Assembly (NCBI GenBank): GCA_003952965.2 | Contig: CM025856.1 | Location: 4,174,674 to 4,238,673 of the forward strand | From: Morella rubra | Lineage: Eukaryota > Streptophyta > Magnoliopsida > Fagales > Myricaceae | DNA: 64,000 nt | Direction: 5' to 3' | Shown: positions 34,643 through 45,590 of the stretch, in pieces | Numbering within the stretch: position 1 is the stretch's first letter | How the letters are laid out: the number at the start of each line of letters is the position of its first letter | The notes under the pieces: model-generated | What the model was told of the DNA's origin: nothing | The model's database searches: none | What the model saw: only the letters and a program-made list of their open reading frames with translations | Translations under genes and position numbers: made by a program

Positions 34643-37600
34643 ATGTTCAAAAAGTATGCTCTCTTTCTAGCCGTACAAGATTTGTTTGTGGTTGGGTTTG
34701 TTTTCCATTATTGCAGCAAAATTATTGTTGGTCTGATTTTTTCGATTAGAAAATGATGCGCATATTTTGGCACGTAAGGGTTTGTGCCGTGAATCCAAGA
34801 TTGGTTTTTGGTATTGCTGATTGGTTGTATGCGTGTTTTCTGGGACAGTGAAATTTGGCAAGTACGTTTTATCTGACACTGGTTTGAGTAGGTTGTGGGT
34901 TAGTAGGTGAAGATTGTAGTCATGCTTAGATATAAAGTACCACACATTAGGTGGGGGGAACAAATTGCGTGTTGTTTGGGTGGTCATGGATTTGGGGACT
35001 GCAGGGATCACCTTTTTGTAGGCTCTTCCAGGATTTCTTGATGTATCTGCATATGGAGTGGTGGTGGTTGGGATGTGCTGTGTTCTGCTGTTGCGTGATA
35101 TGTTAAGCAAAAAAATGGGCAGTCATTAAAGTGAATGGATTAGGGCTTTCGAGTGTACTATTTAGTTTTGTTGTTGTGGTTTTTGGTGTGGTATTCTTTA
35201 TTTTGTGGGCACTATGACTATGGTTTTTGTACTGCGCATTATTAGAATTTTTATATGCATTTTGTATTTCTCTGTACTTTCTATGATACCTTTTTTTTGT
35301 GAGTGCAACATTTTTACCATGAGCCATGCATGTTTTGTTGTGTTCTAGGTTTTCCTCTGAAGAGGTCTCTGCACAAAATCAAGTCAAGGCATCTGTTCAA
35401 CGCAAAATTAAACAAAGTATTGCAGAGGAGGTGACATTTACAGTGAATTTTTTTATTCTCGAATTTGAAGAAAAGATTTCAAAAACTCCTTGGATATTTA
35501 TTCATAATCTCTGCTCGATATGCAGTATCCAGGACTTGAACCAGTGCTGGATGATTTGCTTCCGAAGAAGTCCCCTCTTATTGTTGCTAAATGGTTTGTA
35601 ATTCCACTTGAGACATATTTCCTGCACATTTCTTCTCATGATAACTGTGCTGGCCAGCATATCTTATCGGGTTTCTGATGACTTTTATTTCCTATCTATT
35701 CCTTCTAGTCAAAACCATCTAAATCTGGTTCTGGTGAACAATGTGCCATTATTCTTCAATGTTCGTGATGGACCATACATGCCTACCTTGCGACTCCTTC
35801 ATCAATGTGAAGTATTTTCTTTTATCAATTCGCAGTTGTGTCTTATCTACCTTATCTCATCTATTTGTAGATATTTGCTCTTTAATTTGACTGATTTACG
35901 GTTTATGCTGCAACGTGATGCTTTTTCTCAGATCTCTTAACGTGATCTTCATATCTTGAAATGAAAGATTGAATTTCAAAGATGGGAGTTGCATTTCATT
36001 TGAGAAATAGTTAAATTCTCTTTCCTATGGACGATCTGTTAGAAAGTTGGGTGAATGGTTGTTGTTTAATTATGAAAGTTCTTGGATTTTTAATTAGCTC
36101 TACTCAGATTGCACCTCTTCTTACATTTATAATGGGTTGAAAGCTGTGGTCATTAATCAAGAAGAAGAGAGTGATGTGGTGTGTGTGTTAGGGGGGGAAT
36201 CAGTCAGTTGATTTCTCAACCATACTCCTCAGACACAATTAGAACAAACCATTTGGTGAAAAAAGTGACAAGGGATCATTGGTAATTACCAACTAATATA
36301 GATTCTTCACTTTCTAGGCATCTTGTTTAAACTGGGACGTGAATGAGGCTTTACATGTGGGTTTGAGTTGCATTCTAGTTGGATTGGAGCCAAGAGCTAC
36401 TCAACATTCTAGTTTTGGTGCTTTAGAGGGTAATTTATACAAGAGTGCGCCTTGTGGTATATAATCAGAGTACTCTTGAACTTCTGTCCACTGATTTAGA
36501 GGCTTATGTTTGGAAGATGGAATCCTATGTTTGGTTATAAATCAATATTGTACTGGTTGATTGCTCTCATTTACATGGTGGATATCTTAGAGTCTTTTTT
36601 CTCTTTTGAAACATCCCTTCACCATTTTGACTCATTTGATCATCTAAATAGTCCCCACCTCAGACCTCACCATACAACAGTGGCCTCTCCCTCTCCATGA
36701 GCAGTGTTCATGTTGGCCTTGAAGGAGAGGTCTAACACAATTAGTCATTTGAGATTATATACTAAGGGCCATGCTTAGGCACCGATCGGGAAGAAAAAAG
36801 AGAAGTTTGAAATAAGTTGGAAGGGTGTTAACATTGCAAGACCATTAAGGTTCTGACGTTTACTGAGCCTTGACATGCATATTGGAAAGAAGATTTGTGA
36901 CATTTACATCACTGAGGTGAAGAACACCTCTACTGTTACTTGAATCCGTGCTCTTTATCATTCTCCTTCAAAAACCCATCTCCATACCCAAATTGACTGC
37001 TGTTACCTACCACTTCTTTTCTAGATCAAGCTGGATAGGATTACTTCTTAAATCTCTATTGTGATTCTAGGTTCTCACAGAAACATTGTTTCAAAATATT
37101 GTCTGTATTCATGTAATCATCACCGGATATTCTCATTGTGCGAATAAATATTATCCTAAAAGTCACAGCCCCTAATATGTTCCTGTCTTACCCATTTTAC
37201 TGATAATTCAAAGCCCCTGATATGTTCCTGTCTTGACGATGGTACAGATCCAAATATAATGAAAAAATTACAAGTTGATCGAGGCGCAATAAAATTTGTC
37301 CTTGCTGGTGCCAACATAATGTGTCCTGGTCTTACATCTCCTGGTGGTGCTTTGGATGAAGATGTCGGGGCAGAAACTCCAGTGGTACGAGTCCACATCT
37401 TTTGTGGCTGCATCATATCATGCTGTACTTGGAAATGTTTGTTGTTTTTGGTGCATATGAGTCCTCTCACACGAAGATGTTGAAGTTTTGTTTGTTATAA
37501 ATCTTTCTGATCTGTAGAACTGAATGCTCTCAGGCCATTATGGCTGAAGGAAAGGAACATGCACTTGCAATTGGATTTACAAAAATGTCGGCAAAAGACA

Positions 37601-38228
37601 TGTAAGTTGGTTTTTTGTGTATTAAGTTTTCAACTAATTGGTTTGCGGAAAAGCAATTAGAAAGTAGATAAGTTTGTAGATTCTCTCCCACTCTTTCGAG
37701 AAGGGTGGTGGAGCAATCCATGGGTATGACACTAGTGATAAGTACGGGCCTAAAAAGATTTGGCGTGCATGTTATTAATAAAAAAACAAGGGCTTCGTCA
37801 TTTGCTGATTGGTAGCATGCCGTCTAACTTTCTATGCTCACATATTTCCCATTACCCTCCCACACATCAACATGCACTTATTTATTTTTCATGTGCACGA
37901 TGTCATTAGTTAGTATCGAGGTAATTCGTTTGTTCATTGGCATATTTGAGTAATCCAAACATTTGCTTGGCTTACAGAAAAGCAATCAACAAGGGAATTG
38001 GAGTGGACAACATGCATTATCTTAATGATGGTCTTTGGAAGGTAGTAATGGTTAAATTCTTACCTCTTTGCTTTTGCACTACTCTTTAAAGTTGCAGCAC
38101 CGATAGCCATTCTTGTGCCTAGAACCATGTTGCTGCTCCTGTACATGCTGTATATGGCATCTTAAGTTCCACAAGGCAAAAACCTTGAAAATATTTGTCT
38201 TACTCTTCAGATGGAGCGTCTTGACTGA
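34643..38228 (+). CDS. MCTS1: MCTS1 homologue, PUA-domain translation recycling/reinitiation factor, 181 aa
   Basis: Eight coding exons: 34643-34653, 35349-35430, 35526-35593, 35709-35806, 37248-37384, 37534-37601, 37978-38041 and 38211-38228, all GT-AG with consistent phase. The 181-residue product equals the usual family length. It opens [19 protein letters not shown], then [17 protein letters not shown] in the N-terminal domain. The C-terminal PUA domain (about 92-170) shows [39 protein letters not shown] and [17 protein letters not shown], the last being highly conserved. Known homologues pair with DENR in the cytosol, bind the 40S subunit, eject deacylated tRNA after termination and allow reinitiation. 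Intron 4 is 1.44 kb. The first exon is only 11 nt of coding sequence and the last only 18 nt, so automatic annotation may miss them. Confidence 0.93.
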
Positions 38229-40060
38229 TGATGTGCGGAAGAGCCACTATGGTAGCATCCATATAGGATAAAGAAATAGCATACGTTGTTTCTTCATCCA
38301 TGCAAAATAGGGTCTTACCTGTCCTCGATGTTTGGGTCCAGATGAAGGGGTTATATCTGTACCATTTCTCATGTAATTCCTTCCTTTGTCGCTGTACACT
38401 GAAGAAATTATTTTTACCATATAGATGAATTTTTAATTAATCCCTTGCATAGTTCCTCTAATTTTTTTGTTGAATTTTCAATCTGTGGTCATCAGAAATA
38501 TTAGAGCTGAATTGCTTGCTGCTTTTTTAATTTGATTCTGAAATTTATTGAGTTTCAACCACATCACATATGGATGATTCCGTCTGATATCCATTTTTCT
38601 TTATATGTTTCCCTGTCGTGACTTGCACTAATTACCTGAAAAGGGGTTATGGAACAACAATCACTGGGAAATCGATGGAGAGTTGGATATCTCTACTTGC
38701 TGTGAGAACTAACAAGAACCAGGATGTGCAGTTTCATCGGCTGATTTAGTTTTATGCGTAATCAAATGAAGGGGGTGACAATAATTGAGACCAGCGGGAT
38801 TTGTAGATTGGGGATTCAACTAGTTGTCGGAGCTTCCCCGGTCGACTTCCCAGCTACTCAGCTTAGCTGTTTTCCGATTACGGGTCTTACTCCGGTCACT
38901 GGGCTGCAATCTACATAGAGGTGCAACGGTTTTTGTTGAAATTTTTGGTGGTGGGGGAGATGAGATAGCGTGCACTGTTTGAAAGGGGAGCAACTGCTTG
39001 ATAAGCTTACGGACAAATTTTGATTAGCAGAATGCAGGAGCCACCTTTTTATATGCCAGAGTTCTAACAGACTGATTCTAGTCGTCCACTAAAGCTCCTA
39101 CTCATTATCTGCTGGCCAACTCATTTTATCCAGCTTAGAGAGGAGGCTAGTGGTGGCGGCTCGTGATGGCTTGGGAGGGGGAAGAGAGACGAATCCTGCA
39201 TTTTTAATCTGATTTAAAACCATAAATTATTTTTTTATTTTGTAGGAAAAATTCTAGTGGCTATGATAAATTGCTCTCTGAATAATGACTTTCAATTGCA
39301 CTAATATAAGGAATTTAAATACATTTTTTTTTAAATAGTTTCAAATCAAAATAAAAAAGGGAAGCAAAAATAAACTAAAGTTCAAGCTTTCTTTACTTAA
39401 ATTGTGACACTTATCTCGTTTTAGGAAGTATTTGAAGCATCAAGGCTGAAAATAAATTCACCGAGGTATAGATATTACTCATCCAATCAACCCAAAGAGA
39501 AATAAAAAGAAATTGAGGACTGAAAAAAAAGAACTTACCACCCTTAATTTGCCCTCTTTTTCAGCTATTTTAACAACCTCTCTCTCTTTAAAAAAAAAAA
39601 TCATCCCACATCTAACATATATAATTTGTTGCAACAAGAAAAAAAAAGTTGTGAATACAAATAAATTAAAAGGCCTAAATCTTGAGTTTCAATCCAACGG
39701 TTAAGAAGTTGGCCACTAAACACTCGACGTATCAAGTTTGAGTCACTTACATATGAGTTTGATGTTTTTGTTGCTGAGTGAGTTCAGATTTATTCCGCAC
39801 GGACTTATTGAGCCGGTTTCATCCGCACAACTGTAGTGGAGTTGTCCTAGGCTTCTAGGTAACTCCTTTTTAGTCTAGGCGTTCATAGTGATAAACTGGT
39901 AAAACTGTAAAAATGAATCTTTTTTCCTTACGTAGAAAAAAATAAAGAATCTTTTTTCCCGTGTTGGTCTTCCGAAAATCCAAAAAGAACTGGGCTTCCT
40001 ATTGTTGGAGTCCTTGTTAACCCGGCCCAATCACATATACCCAACATCAAGAAAGGTCCC
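38229..40060. other. Intergenic region after MCTS1
   Basis: 38.23-38.6 kb is presumably the MCTS1 3' UTR. From 38.8 to 39.2 kb the sequence is more GC-rich (near ttcccagctactcagcttag) but holds no readable protein family. The remainder is AT-rich. Site II-like words (ctgggcttcc at about 39988, ggcccaat at about 40025) mark the start of the eL18 promoter. Confidence 0.5.
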
Positions 40061-40064
40061 TCAA

Positions 40065-40153
40065 AAACCCTAGCATTCTTCTTAAGAGGTACTCAAATCT
40101 ATTCGGGCCCAATTACGTCTACTCAACATCACGAACATTCGCTCAAAACCCTA
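40065..40153 (+). promoter_or_regulatory. Two telo-boxes with GGCCCA site II words in the eL18 promoter
   Basis: AAACCCTA at 40065-40072 and again at 40146-40153, with gggcccaatt at about 40105 between them. The copies sit in similar contexts (aaccctagcattc), suggesting a local promoter duplication of about 80 bp. This arrangement is typical of plant cytosolic ribosomal-protein genes, tied to growth-dependent expression. Confidence 0.6.
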
Positions 40154-40243
40154 GCATTCATTTCCAAGGGTCACTCGCATTACTAGCGGCGTCTTCACCA
40201 ACACCAGAGACTCCGCAGCCTTCGTCTCCCAAAGCAAGCTCCA

Positions 40244-40253
40244 ATGGTGACCA

Positions 40254-40289
<36 letters not shown>

Positions 40290-42675
40290 GTGTGCGTGTG
40301 ACTATAGTTTTATATTCTGAATCTGACTCTGTGTTTGGTATGTGTTTCATCTCTGTGTAGGGTATCGATCTGGTCGCAGGAGGTAAGAGCAAGAAATCCA
40401 AGCGTACCGCCCCAAAATCCGATGATATCTACCTTAAACTTCTCGTCAAGGTTTGTCCAAAAAACCCTACCTACGCCGCCCCCCCCCCCCCCCCCAAAAA
40501 AAAAAATCTATTCGTACGGGTGTAATCTTGTCTTGTTTGTGTCTCGAGCTATGTTTTATGTTTCTTACATACGCGCGATGCCCCATGATATGGTCTCGGT
40601 GCGTTTGGAACGCCTTAAAGTAGACAAGACTTTTTCTCTATGTTTACAAAGCGAACTCGAGTATAGACGTGTAATCAATTAAATGTCTTTCTACTATTTG
40701 AAGGTACTTGGGTAAATGCAAAACAAAAAAACAATGGTGGAAATGTTACTAGGTGTGTGTGATTTGGTAAGTTGAAGCTGAATGTAATTGATGGTTGGTT
40801 GACATTGTAAATTAAACAAGCTGGTGCTTTAGTACCAAGTTATGAATTCGAGTTTCAAAGCTAGGATACACAACCTGCCTAGTAATCAAAATAATCTGTC
40901 AAAACTTTCGGCAAACGTGATATTGATGTGTCATTTTTGACATAGTTGACATGGGGGAAGGAAATTCGAAATCAATCCAAGAATTGACATTACCAGCTTA
41001 GCTGGTAAAGCTTCCAGGGTTTTTCTCGTTGTTTCTTATGGAAATCTGAATTTGTGATAGAAACTGCAAGCTGGTAATGTCAATTCTTGGATTGATTTCG
41101 AATTTCCTTCCAATTGCGGAAATCGACTAATATCCCAAAAGCCAAGACATTTATCTTAGCTTTGAACCTAGATTACAGTCTTTTGCTACTTGCAGATCCT
41201 TTATTTTGTCGTTATGTGTAATGAGTAGGCTAGTTTTGAACCCATGATGCACGATGTGGAGAAATGGAAGCTGATTTTTTTATTTGTATTCCGCAAACTA
41301 AGAGTTGGAGTTGAAGGAAATCCATGTTTTACTTTGTAAAGTAATTTGCTGGCAATGAGAAAGTGTGAACAATTGACCTCATGGCCTAACTGTTGTGGCT
41401 CTGAGATGTCAATGACTGTTCTAGACCACAAAGTGTACCAGCAATATATGCAGGCATGTAAAACTAAAGAATCATAAAATGATTGGATAAAGCAAGTTAT
41501 CACGCTTGTCTGTAGATTAACAAAAAGTTCCTTTGGGGTTCTGCTTCAGTTTGGATTTTGAACTTGTCTGTGTTCTCTCTTTGGAGGAAAATATCATGTT
41601 TGTACTTTGTGGTTGCACATGAGTCGTATGGTACTTTTTGTAGATTTCTATGTGTATGTATGCGTATGTGTCTGTCATATGGATATATTCTGATTTGATG
41701 CTACTTGATTAGCTTTACCGATTCCTTGTTCGGAGAACTGGCAGCAATTTCAATGCAGTGATCCTTAAGCGCTTGTTCATGAGTAAAGTTAACAAGCCTC
41801 CACTATCTCTGTCTAGGTTGATCCGTTACATGAAGGGAAAGGTTTGTATTTTCCGCCCTTTTTTCCTTGGAATGAATAGATTATATTGGGGTTTTGATCA
41901 TCTTGCATCTGTGCTTGGCCTTGCAGGATGGTAAGATTGCTGTGGTTGTGGGGACTGTGACTGACGATATCCGGGTTTATGAAGTTCCTGCCTTGAAGGT
42001 TACGGCCCTGAGATTTACTGAGACTGCTAGGGCAAGGATTGAGAAGGCGGGTGGTGAGTGCTTGACGTTTGACCAACTTGCTCTGAGGGCTCCACTGGGA
42101 CAGAACACGGTATAGACTTTGATGCTATTCATAACCTTCCATTGTCATTGGACTTTTCTCTTTTAGATTGCTTTTCTCTCATATGTTGAGTAGTTCTAAT
42201 TAAACCCATTGAATTTAGGATGTCTCTTGCCCCCTAGGTTTGGATTTAGCTGGGAAACGTTTTCTTTTGTAGTAATTTCAGTTAGTTGCATCCTATTAAC
42301 TGATTAGAAAACATCAATCTTGAAATTTCCAAAGTGTGATTGTTTCAGCTGTGGTTGTCTTCTGAAGATTCCAAGGAAGTTTCGTTAAAAGTTTTAGGAG
42401 TCAATAATTTTCATAAAAGTTTGCTGAGATTTTGCTCAATGATCAAGGATCCCGTTCTTCCCTTTTGATGCTATGTGATTTAACGTCTCTGTTATTAAAC
42501 ATAGTCTTGGATACAGGTTCTTCTCAGAGGTCCAAAGAATGCTCGTGAAGCAGTGAAGCACTTTGGTCCTGCACCTGGGGTTCCGCATAGTCACACCAAG
42601 CCCTATGTGCGAGCAAAGGGAAGGAAGTTTGAGAGGGCCAGAGGAAAGAGAAACAGCAGGGGATTTAGGGTTTGA
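40244..42675 (+). CDS. RPL18: 60S ribosomal protein L18 (eL18), 187 aa
   Basis: Five coding exons: 40244-40246 (the ATG alone), 40361-40450, 41713-41841, 41927-42109 and 42517-42675. The product, 187 residues as usual for plants, begins [20 protein letters not shown] and contains [20 protein letters not shown] and [20 protein letters not shown], then [20 protein letters not shown], and ends [15 protein letters not shown]. It is a structural component of the large cytosolic ribosomal subunit. The start codon alone in exon 1 is common in plant ribosomal-protein genes and is supported by the following GTGACC donor. A (CT)n run (about 40256-40288) sits just inside intron 1. Intron 2 (1.26 kb) contains a perfect 44-bp inverted repeat. 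Nothing suggests a pseudogene. Confidence 0.96.
40251..40290. repeat. (CT)n microsatellite in eL18 intron 1
   Basis: About 40 bp of CT dinucleotides with one interruption (cttctc), beginning a few bases after the splice donor. CT-rich tracts near plant start sites can support transcription; here it is transcribed as intron. Confidence 0.8.
40956..41111. repeat. Perfect 44-bp inverted repeat with 68-bp spacer in eL18 intron 2
   Basis: 40956-40999 (starts ggaaggaaattcgaaatc, ends cattaccagctt) is the exact reverse complement of 41068-41111 (starts aagctggtaatgtcaattc). The spacer, 41000-41067, has no coding content. Transcribed with the gene, it would fold into a long perfect hairpin. It may be a young MITE/foldback insertion or the seed of a small-RNA hairpin. 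Confidence 0.9.
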
Positions 42676-43190
42676 GTTGATTTTAGTACTTGTTGAGGAA
42701 GAAATATCATTTCTGACTAATGCGATCCAAATTTTTGCTAGACTAGTAGGTACTTATGGCATGGCAGTTGTTTCTTATTGGGATATGAATTATGGACATG
42801 ATCAGCTAATGCTTATTTCTTAAGAATGCTTTTTTTCACGGACTGGTTTGTCTAGAATGTATCCGTGGGCATCTTCTGGATATTTAAGTTTTGTTAGACG
42901 CATTACAGAAACGATTGTTCCTTATAAAACTGGAGCCCATACGTGGAAATCTCACTATCCATTGCAGCTATGTTCCCCTTTTTGGACATATGTTGCTGAT
43001 TGTGGGTATAATTAATTGACCCCATTAGCTAATGGATATGATATGAAGGTTGATTAGTGTGCTTCGGATAGGTGAAGGGCTGTGGCCTAATAGACTTCTA
43101 TACCTCTGTAGCTTGCATAAATTGCTTGAATGAAGGACAACCGCCAAATCCAACTCTAACGGACTTACCGGTTCTTTCTTAGCTTTAACA

Positions 43191-43367
43191 ATGTCTTCGT
43201 CTTCTAGAAAGAGCAGCTCTGCTCCTTTCTCTACAACACTCCCCATTCCTTGTTCCCGTGCTTTCTCGAGTCAATTGGAGAGCAGCTCTATTCCTTTCTC
43301 TAGAACACCCGTTCCCAGTGCCCGTGCTCTTTTGTTGGTAAAAGCGCTTAGTGATTATAACCAGTAA
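43191..43367 (+). CDS. Possible small ORF, 58 aa, Ser/Pro-rich with internal repeat
   Basis: An ATG at 43191 opens 58 codons to TAA at 43365. The peptide has two similar segments, SSSAPFSTTLPIPCSRAF and SSSIPFSRTPVPSARAL, encoded by a roughly 60-bp tandem DNA duplication that stays in frame. It lies between the convergent 3' ends of eL18 and the epoxide hydrolase. There is no recognised domain, promoter or homologue that I know of. The frame may be open by chance because of the Ser/Pro composition of the repeat, so confidence is low. Confidence 0.25.
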   Translation: MSSSSRKSSSAPFSTTLPIPCSRAFSSQLESSSIPFSRTPVPSARALLLVKALSDYNQ

Positions 43368-43672
43368 TTTCTCAATAGTGTTTTTGCTATCCAAGAATCC
43401 CCGCCACGGTAAGAAATTCAACCATCCATGGAAGACAGGCCTGTGGGGAATCCAAGTGAGAATGGAAGAAGGCGTGCTTCTCAAACAGAGTTGTAATAAT
43501 CATAAAGAAAGAAACGGATTTTAACAAGGAAATAAATAAGGACTTAGTTATGTGGGATGTGGATCTAATGACAAGAAGTGTTCACTGCTAGGCTTACTTC
43601 AACTGGATATGAAAAGACTGAAATCCGAATCGACTCACGGGACCAGAGCTCAATTTCAATTAACAAAGCAGA

Positions 43673-45256
43673 TCAGAACTTGCTCAGGAAGTCATATATG
43701 TGAGAATTGATTTCCTCTGGTCTTTCTTGGTTGATAAAATGTCCTCCTTCCATCACAACAATTTCCTCCAAATTTGGCACATCATTCTTGAAACCACCAT
43801 TGTGTACGTACTCCTTGATCCCTGGTGTAGTGTATACCATATCCAAATCCCCTACGATAAACTTCACGGGCACCTTCACTTGCACCCCAGTCCATGGTGC
43901 CGTGAGCTCCCAATTCCTGCAATATTCAAAAGAAACTACAAGTCTCTGTTTAGGAGCACTAAAAGTCATGGGACATTAATCTTAAACAAGGCTAAAATAA
44001 AAGTTATCATGCTTATGTTGGTTGTGAATGCAAGTTAGTAGCTCTGTTTTGTTGTAGAAATGTGCTACTCGGGTGCCTTTAGACACACGTGAATATATTC
44101 TACAGATCAGGCCCTTAGCAAAAGTTAACTTTTACCATTAGATCAAGAAACATTTTCGCTGAAGTCTGTGACTTACAGGTCTAAGGCTCTGTAGTAGTTC
44201 AATCCTCCAGTGAAACTTTTCTGTTCAAATTTGTTGGTGTAATAACTAAGCTCCGCTTCTGAAAGCCAAGAAGGCAAGGTAATAGGAGTCTCGTCACTGA
44301 TTCTCAAGGCATTTCCTTTAGGTAGACATGGTGGACCTGGTTTGCGAGTTGAGAAAATGCTCTTGAGCACATTTGCCGTACCGAAGTCAGCAAACTCAGC
44401 TTCAATTTCTGCTGGTGCCTACAACATACATACAATACCAACCTATTCACCGTGTAGCAGGAAGAAGTGCCAGAATTCAAGGGGAAAAATATATACACAG
44501 AAGGCGCAACTGTATAATATATCTGCTTTGGTTTGACTGTCTTTTCCTGTGGGTGTCACTCTGCTCGGTTCGTTTTGGTATTTCTTTTGCAGCGTGTCCG
44601 CTGGTGTTCTGTTTGCACTTTCTGTATTTACTCTTTCTTAGTTAAAAAAGGAGTATTACCAAACTGTTTCCGCTGCTTAGAAATGGTATGGTACCAGAGA
44701 GGGAGGACATGGCTATGACATTGCCCAACAACAGTATTACTAAATCATGAAGCCAGATCTGGTTAAGTTTCTTGGCTAATAAGATAAGAACCTGAAATCT
44801 GCATATATAGTACTCGTCTCCAAAGACGGCTCTCATGCTCTCCACTGGCTTCATCTGTGGATTTCTCGGCCGGAATGGAACACTAAGGCACACGAATGCC
44901 TTCACTTTTTCAGGCCGAAACATGCACAAGTACCAAGCGATCATGGCTCCCCAGTCGTGTGCCACAAGAAACACCTGATTCACACCCAACGAGTCAATGA
45001 GCGCGACAAGGTCACCGACAATGGGAAGACAGGTGTAGCTGGTGATGGGAGTTGGTGCTTCAGTATCACCGTAGCCTCGTAGGTCTGGTGCTACAGCATG
45101 GTATCCAAGTGAGGCAAAAGCAAGAATCTGGTGGCGCCAGGAGTACCAGAGCTCAGGGAAGCCGTGGAGGAACAGAACAACTGGGCCTTGTCCTTTTTCT
45201 GCTATGTGCATTCTAATGCCATTGACACTCACCATCTTGTGCACTATCCCCTCCAT
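43673..45256 (-). CDS. Soluble epoxide hydrolase (alpha/beta-hydrolase), 316 aa
   Basis: Three exons on the minus strand: 45256-44792, 44418-44177 and 43916-43673, GT-AG. The start chosen is MEGIVHKMVSVNGIRMHIAE; the upstream in-frame codons lack an ATG. The length fits plant cytosolic EHs (about 315-320). Visible features are the oxyanion-hole HGFP (31-34), the nucleophile Asp101 in HDWG, lid tyrosines at Y150 and Y230/Y231, the acid Asp261 in GDLDMVY, and His295 in EGGHF. The enzyme opens epoxides, such as those of C18 fatty acids, to vicinal diols through an ester on the Asp, in cutin and defence oxylipin metabolism. A partial copy of its 5' end lies near 47.9 kb, so the family has duplicated locally. 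Confidence 0.93.
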
Positions 45257-45460
45257 GTCTACCACTATGAACTTTTATTTTATCTCGTTGCTCTTTCTTT
45301 GAGCTCCCTTCTAGAGTGATGGAACTTGGAAGTACCTAGAGGTTTTAACAAGAGGTGGAATGAATAGTGGAGTCAATGCAGTTGCTCACAGGTCTCAGTG
45401 GCAGAAATAACTTGCTGACTGCTTAGGGAGTGGCAACCTTGGCTTCCCAAGACAATGTAC

Positions 45461-45590
45461 TGTTGGGGAAGAACAACGCACTTAAATGTTACGGTACAAG
45501 AACGGTTGGGGAAGAACAACGCACTTAAAATGTTGCAGTACAAGGACTGTTGTGGAAGAAACAAGGAACTTAAATGCTACAGTAAGCATG
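45461..45590. repeat. Three tandem 43-44-bp units upstream of the epoxide hydrolase
   Basis: Units start at 45461 (tgttggggaagaacaacgca), 45504 (ggttggggaagaacaacgca) and 45548 (tgttgtggaagaaacaagga), each followed by cttaaa(a)tgtt(a/g)c and agtacaag-like sequence. They occupy the 5' flank of the epoxide hydrolase, about 200-330 bp before its ATG. Confidence 0.8.

Larger units (their letters stand above)
27851..34729. repeat. Copy B of the near-identical 6.9-kb block
   Basis: This matches 17232-24102. It begins within the right end of the CACTA element (CTTGTAGTG at about 28.01 kb) and continues past the point where copy A is cut, into the full MCTS1 gene. It contains the second SWEET gene, the copia RT remnant, the G-rich tract and the degenerate foldback repeat. 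Confidence 0.9.

Noticed and set aside
34667-35110. 147-aa minus-strand open frame
   Set aside because: It lies in MCTS1 intron 1 on the opposite strand, with Thr/Asn/Pro-rich, low-complexity composition and no domain.
37259-37483. 74-aa frame as a separate gene
   Set aside because: It is MCTS1 exon 5 read through into its intron.
40484-40510. Poly-C/poly-A run, and a similar one at 51125-51149
   Set aside because: Homopolymer junctions of this type are common in plant introns and are prone to sequencing error; no function inferred.
43025-43484. Minus-strand frames beside the epoxide hydrolase 3' end
   Set aside because: They are antisense of the Ser/Pro repeat with Arg/Ser-rich composition and no match to epoxide hydrolase continuation; the hydrolase ends at 43673.
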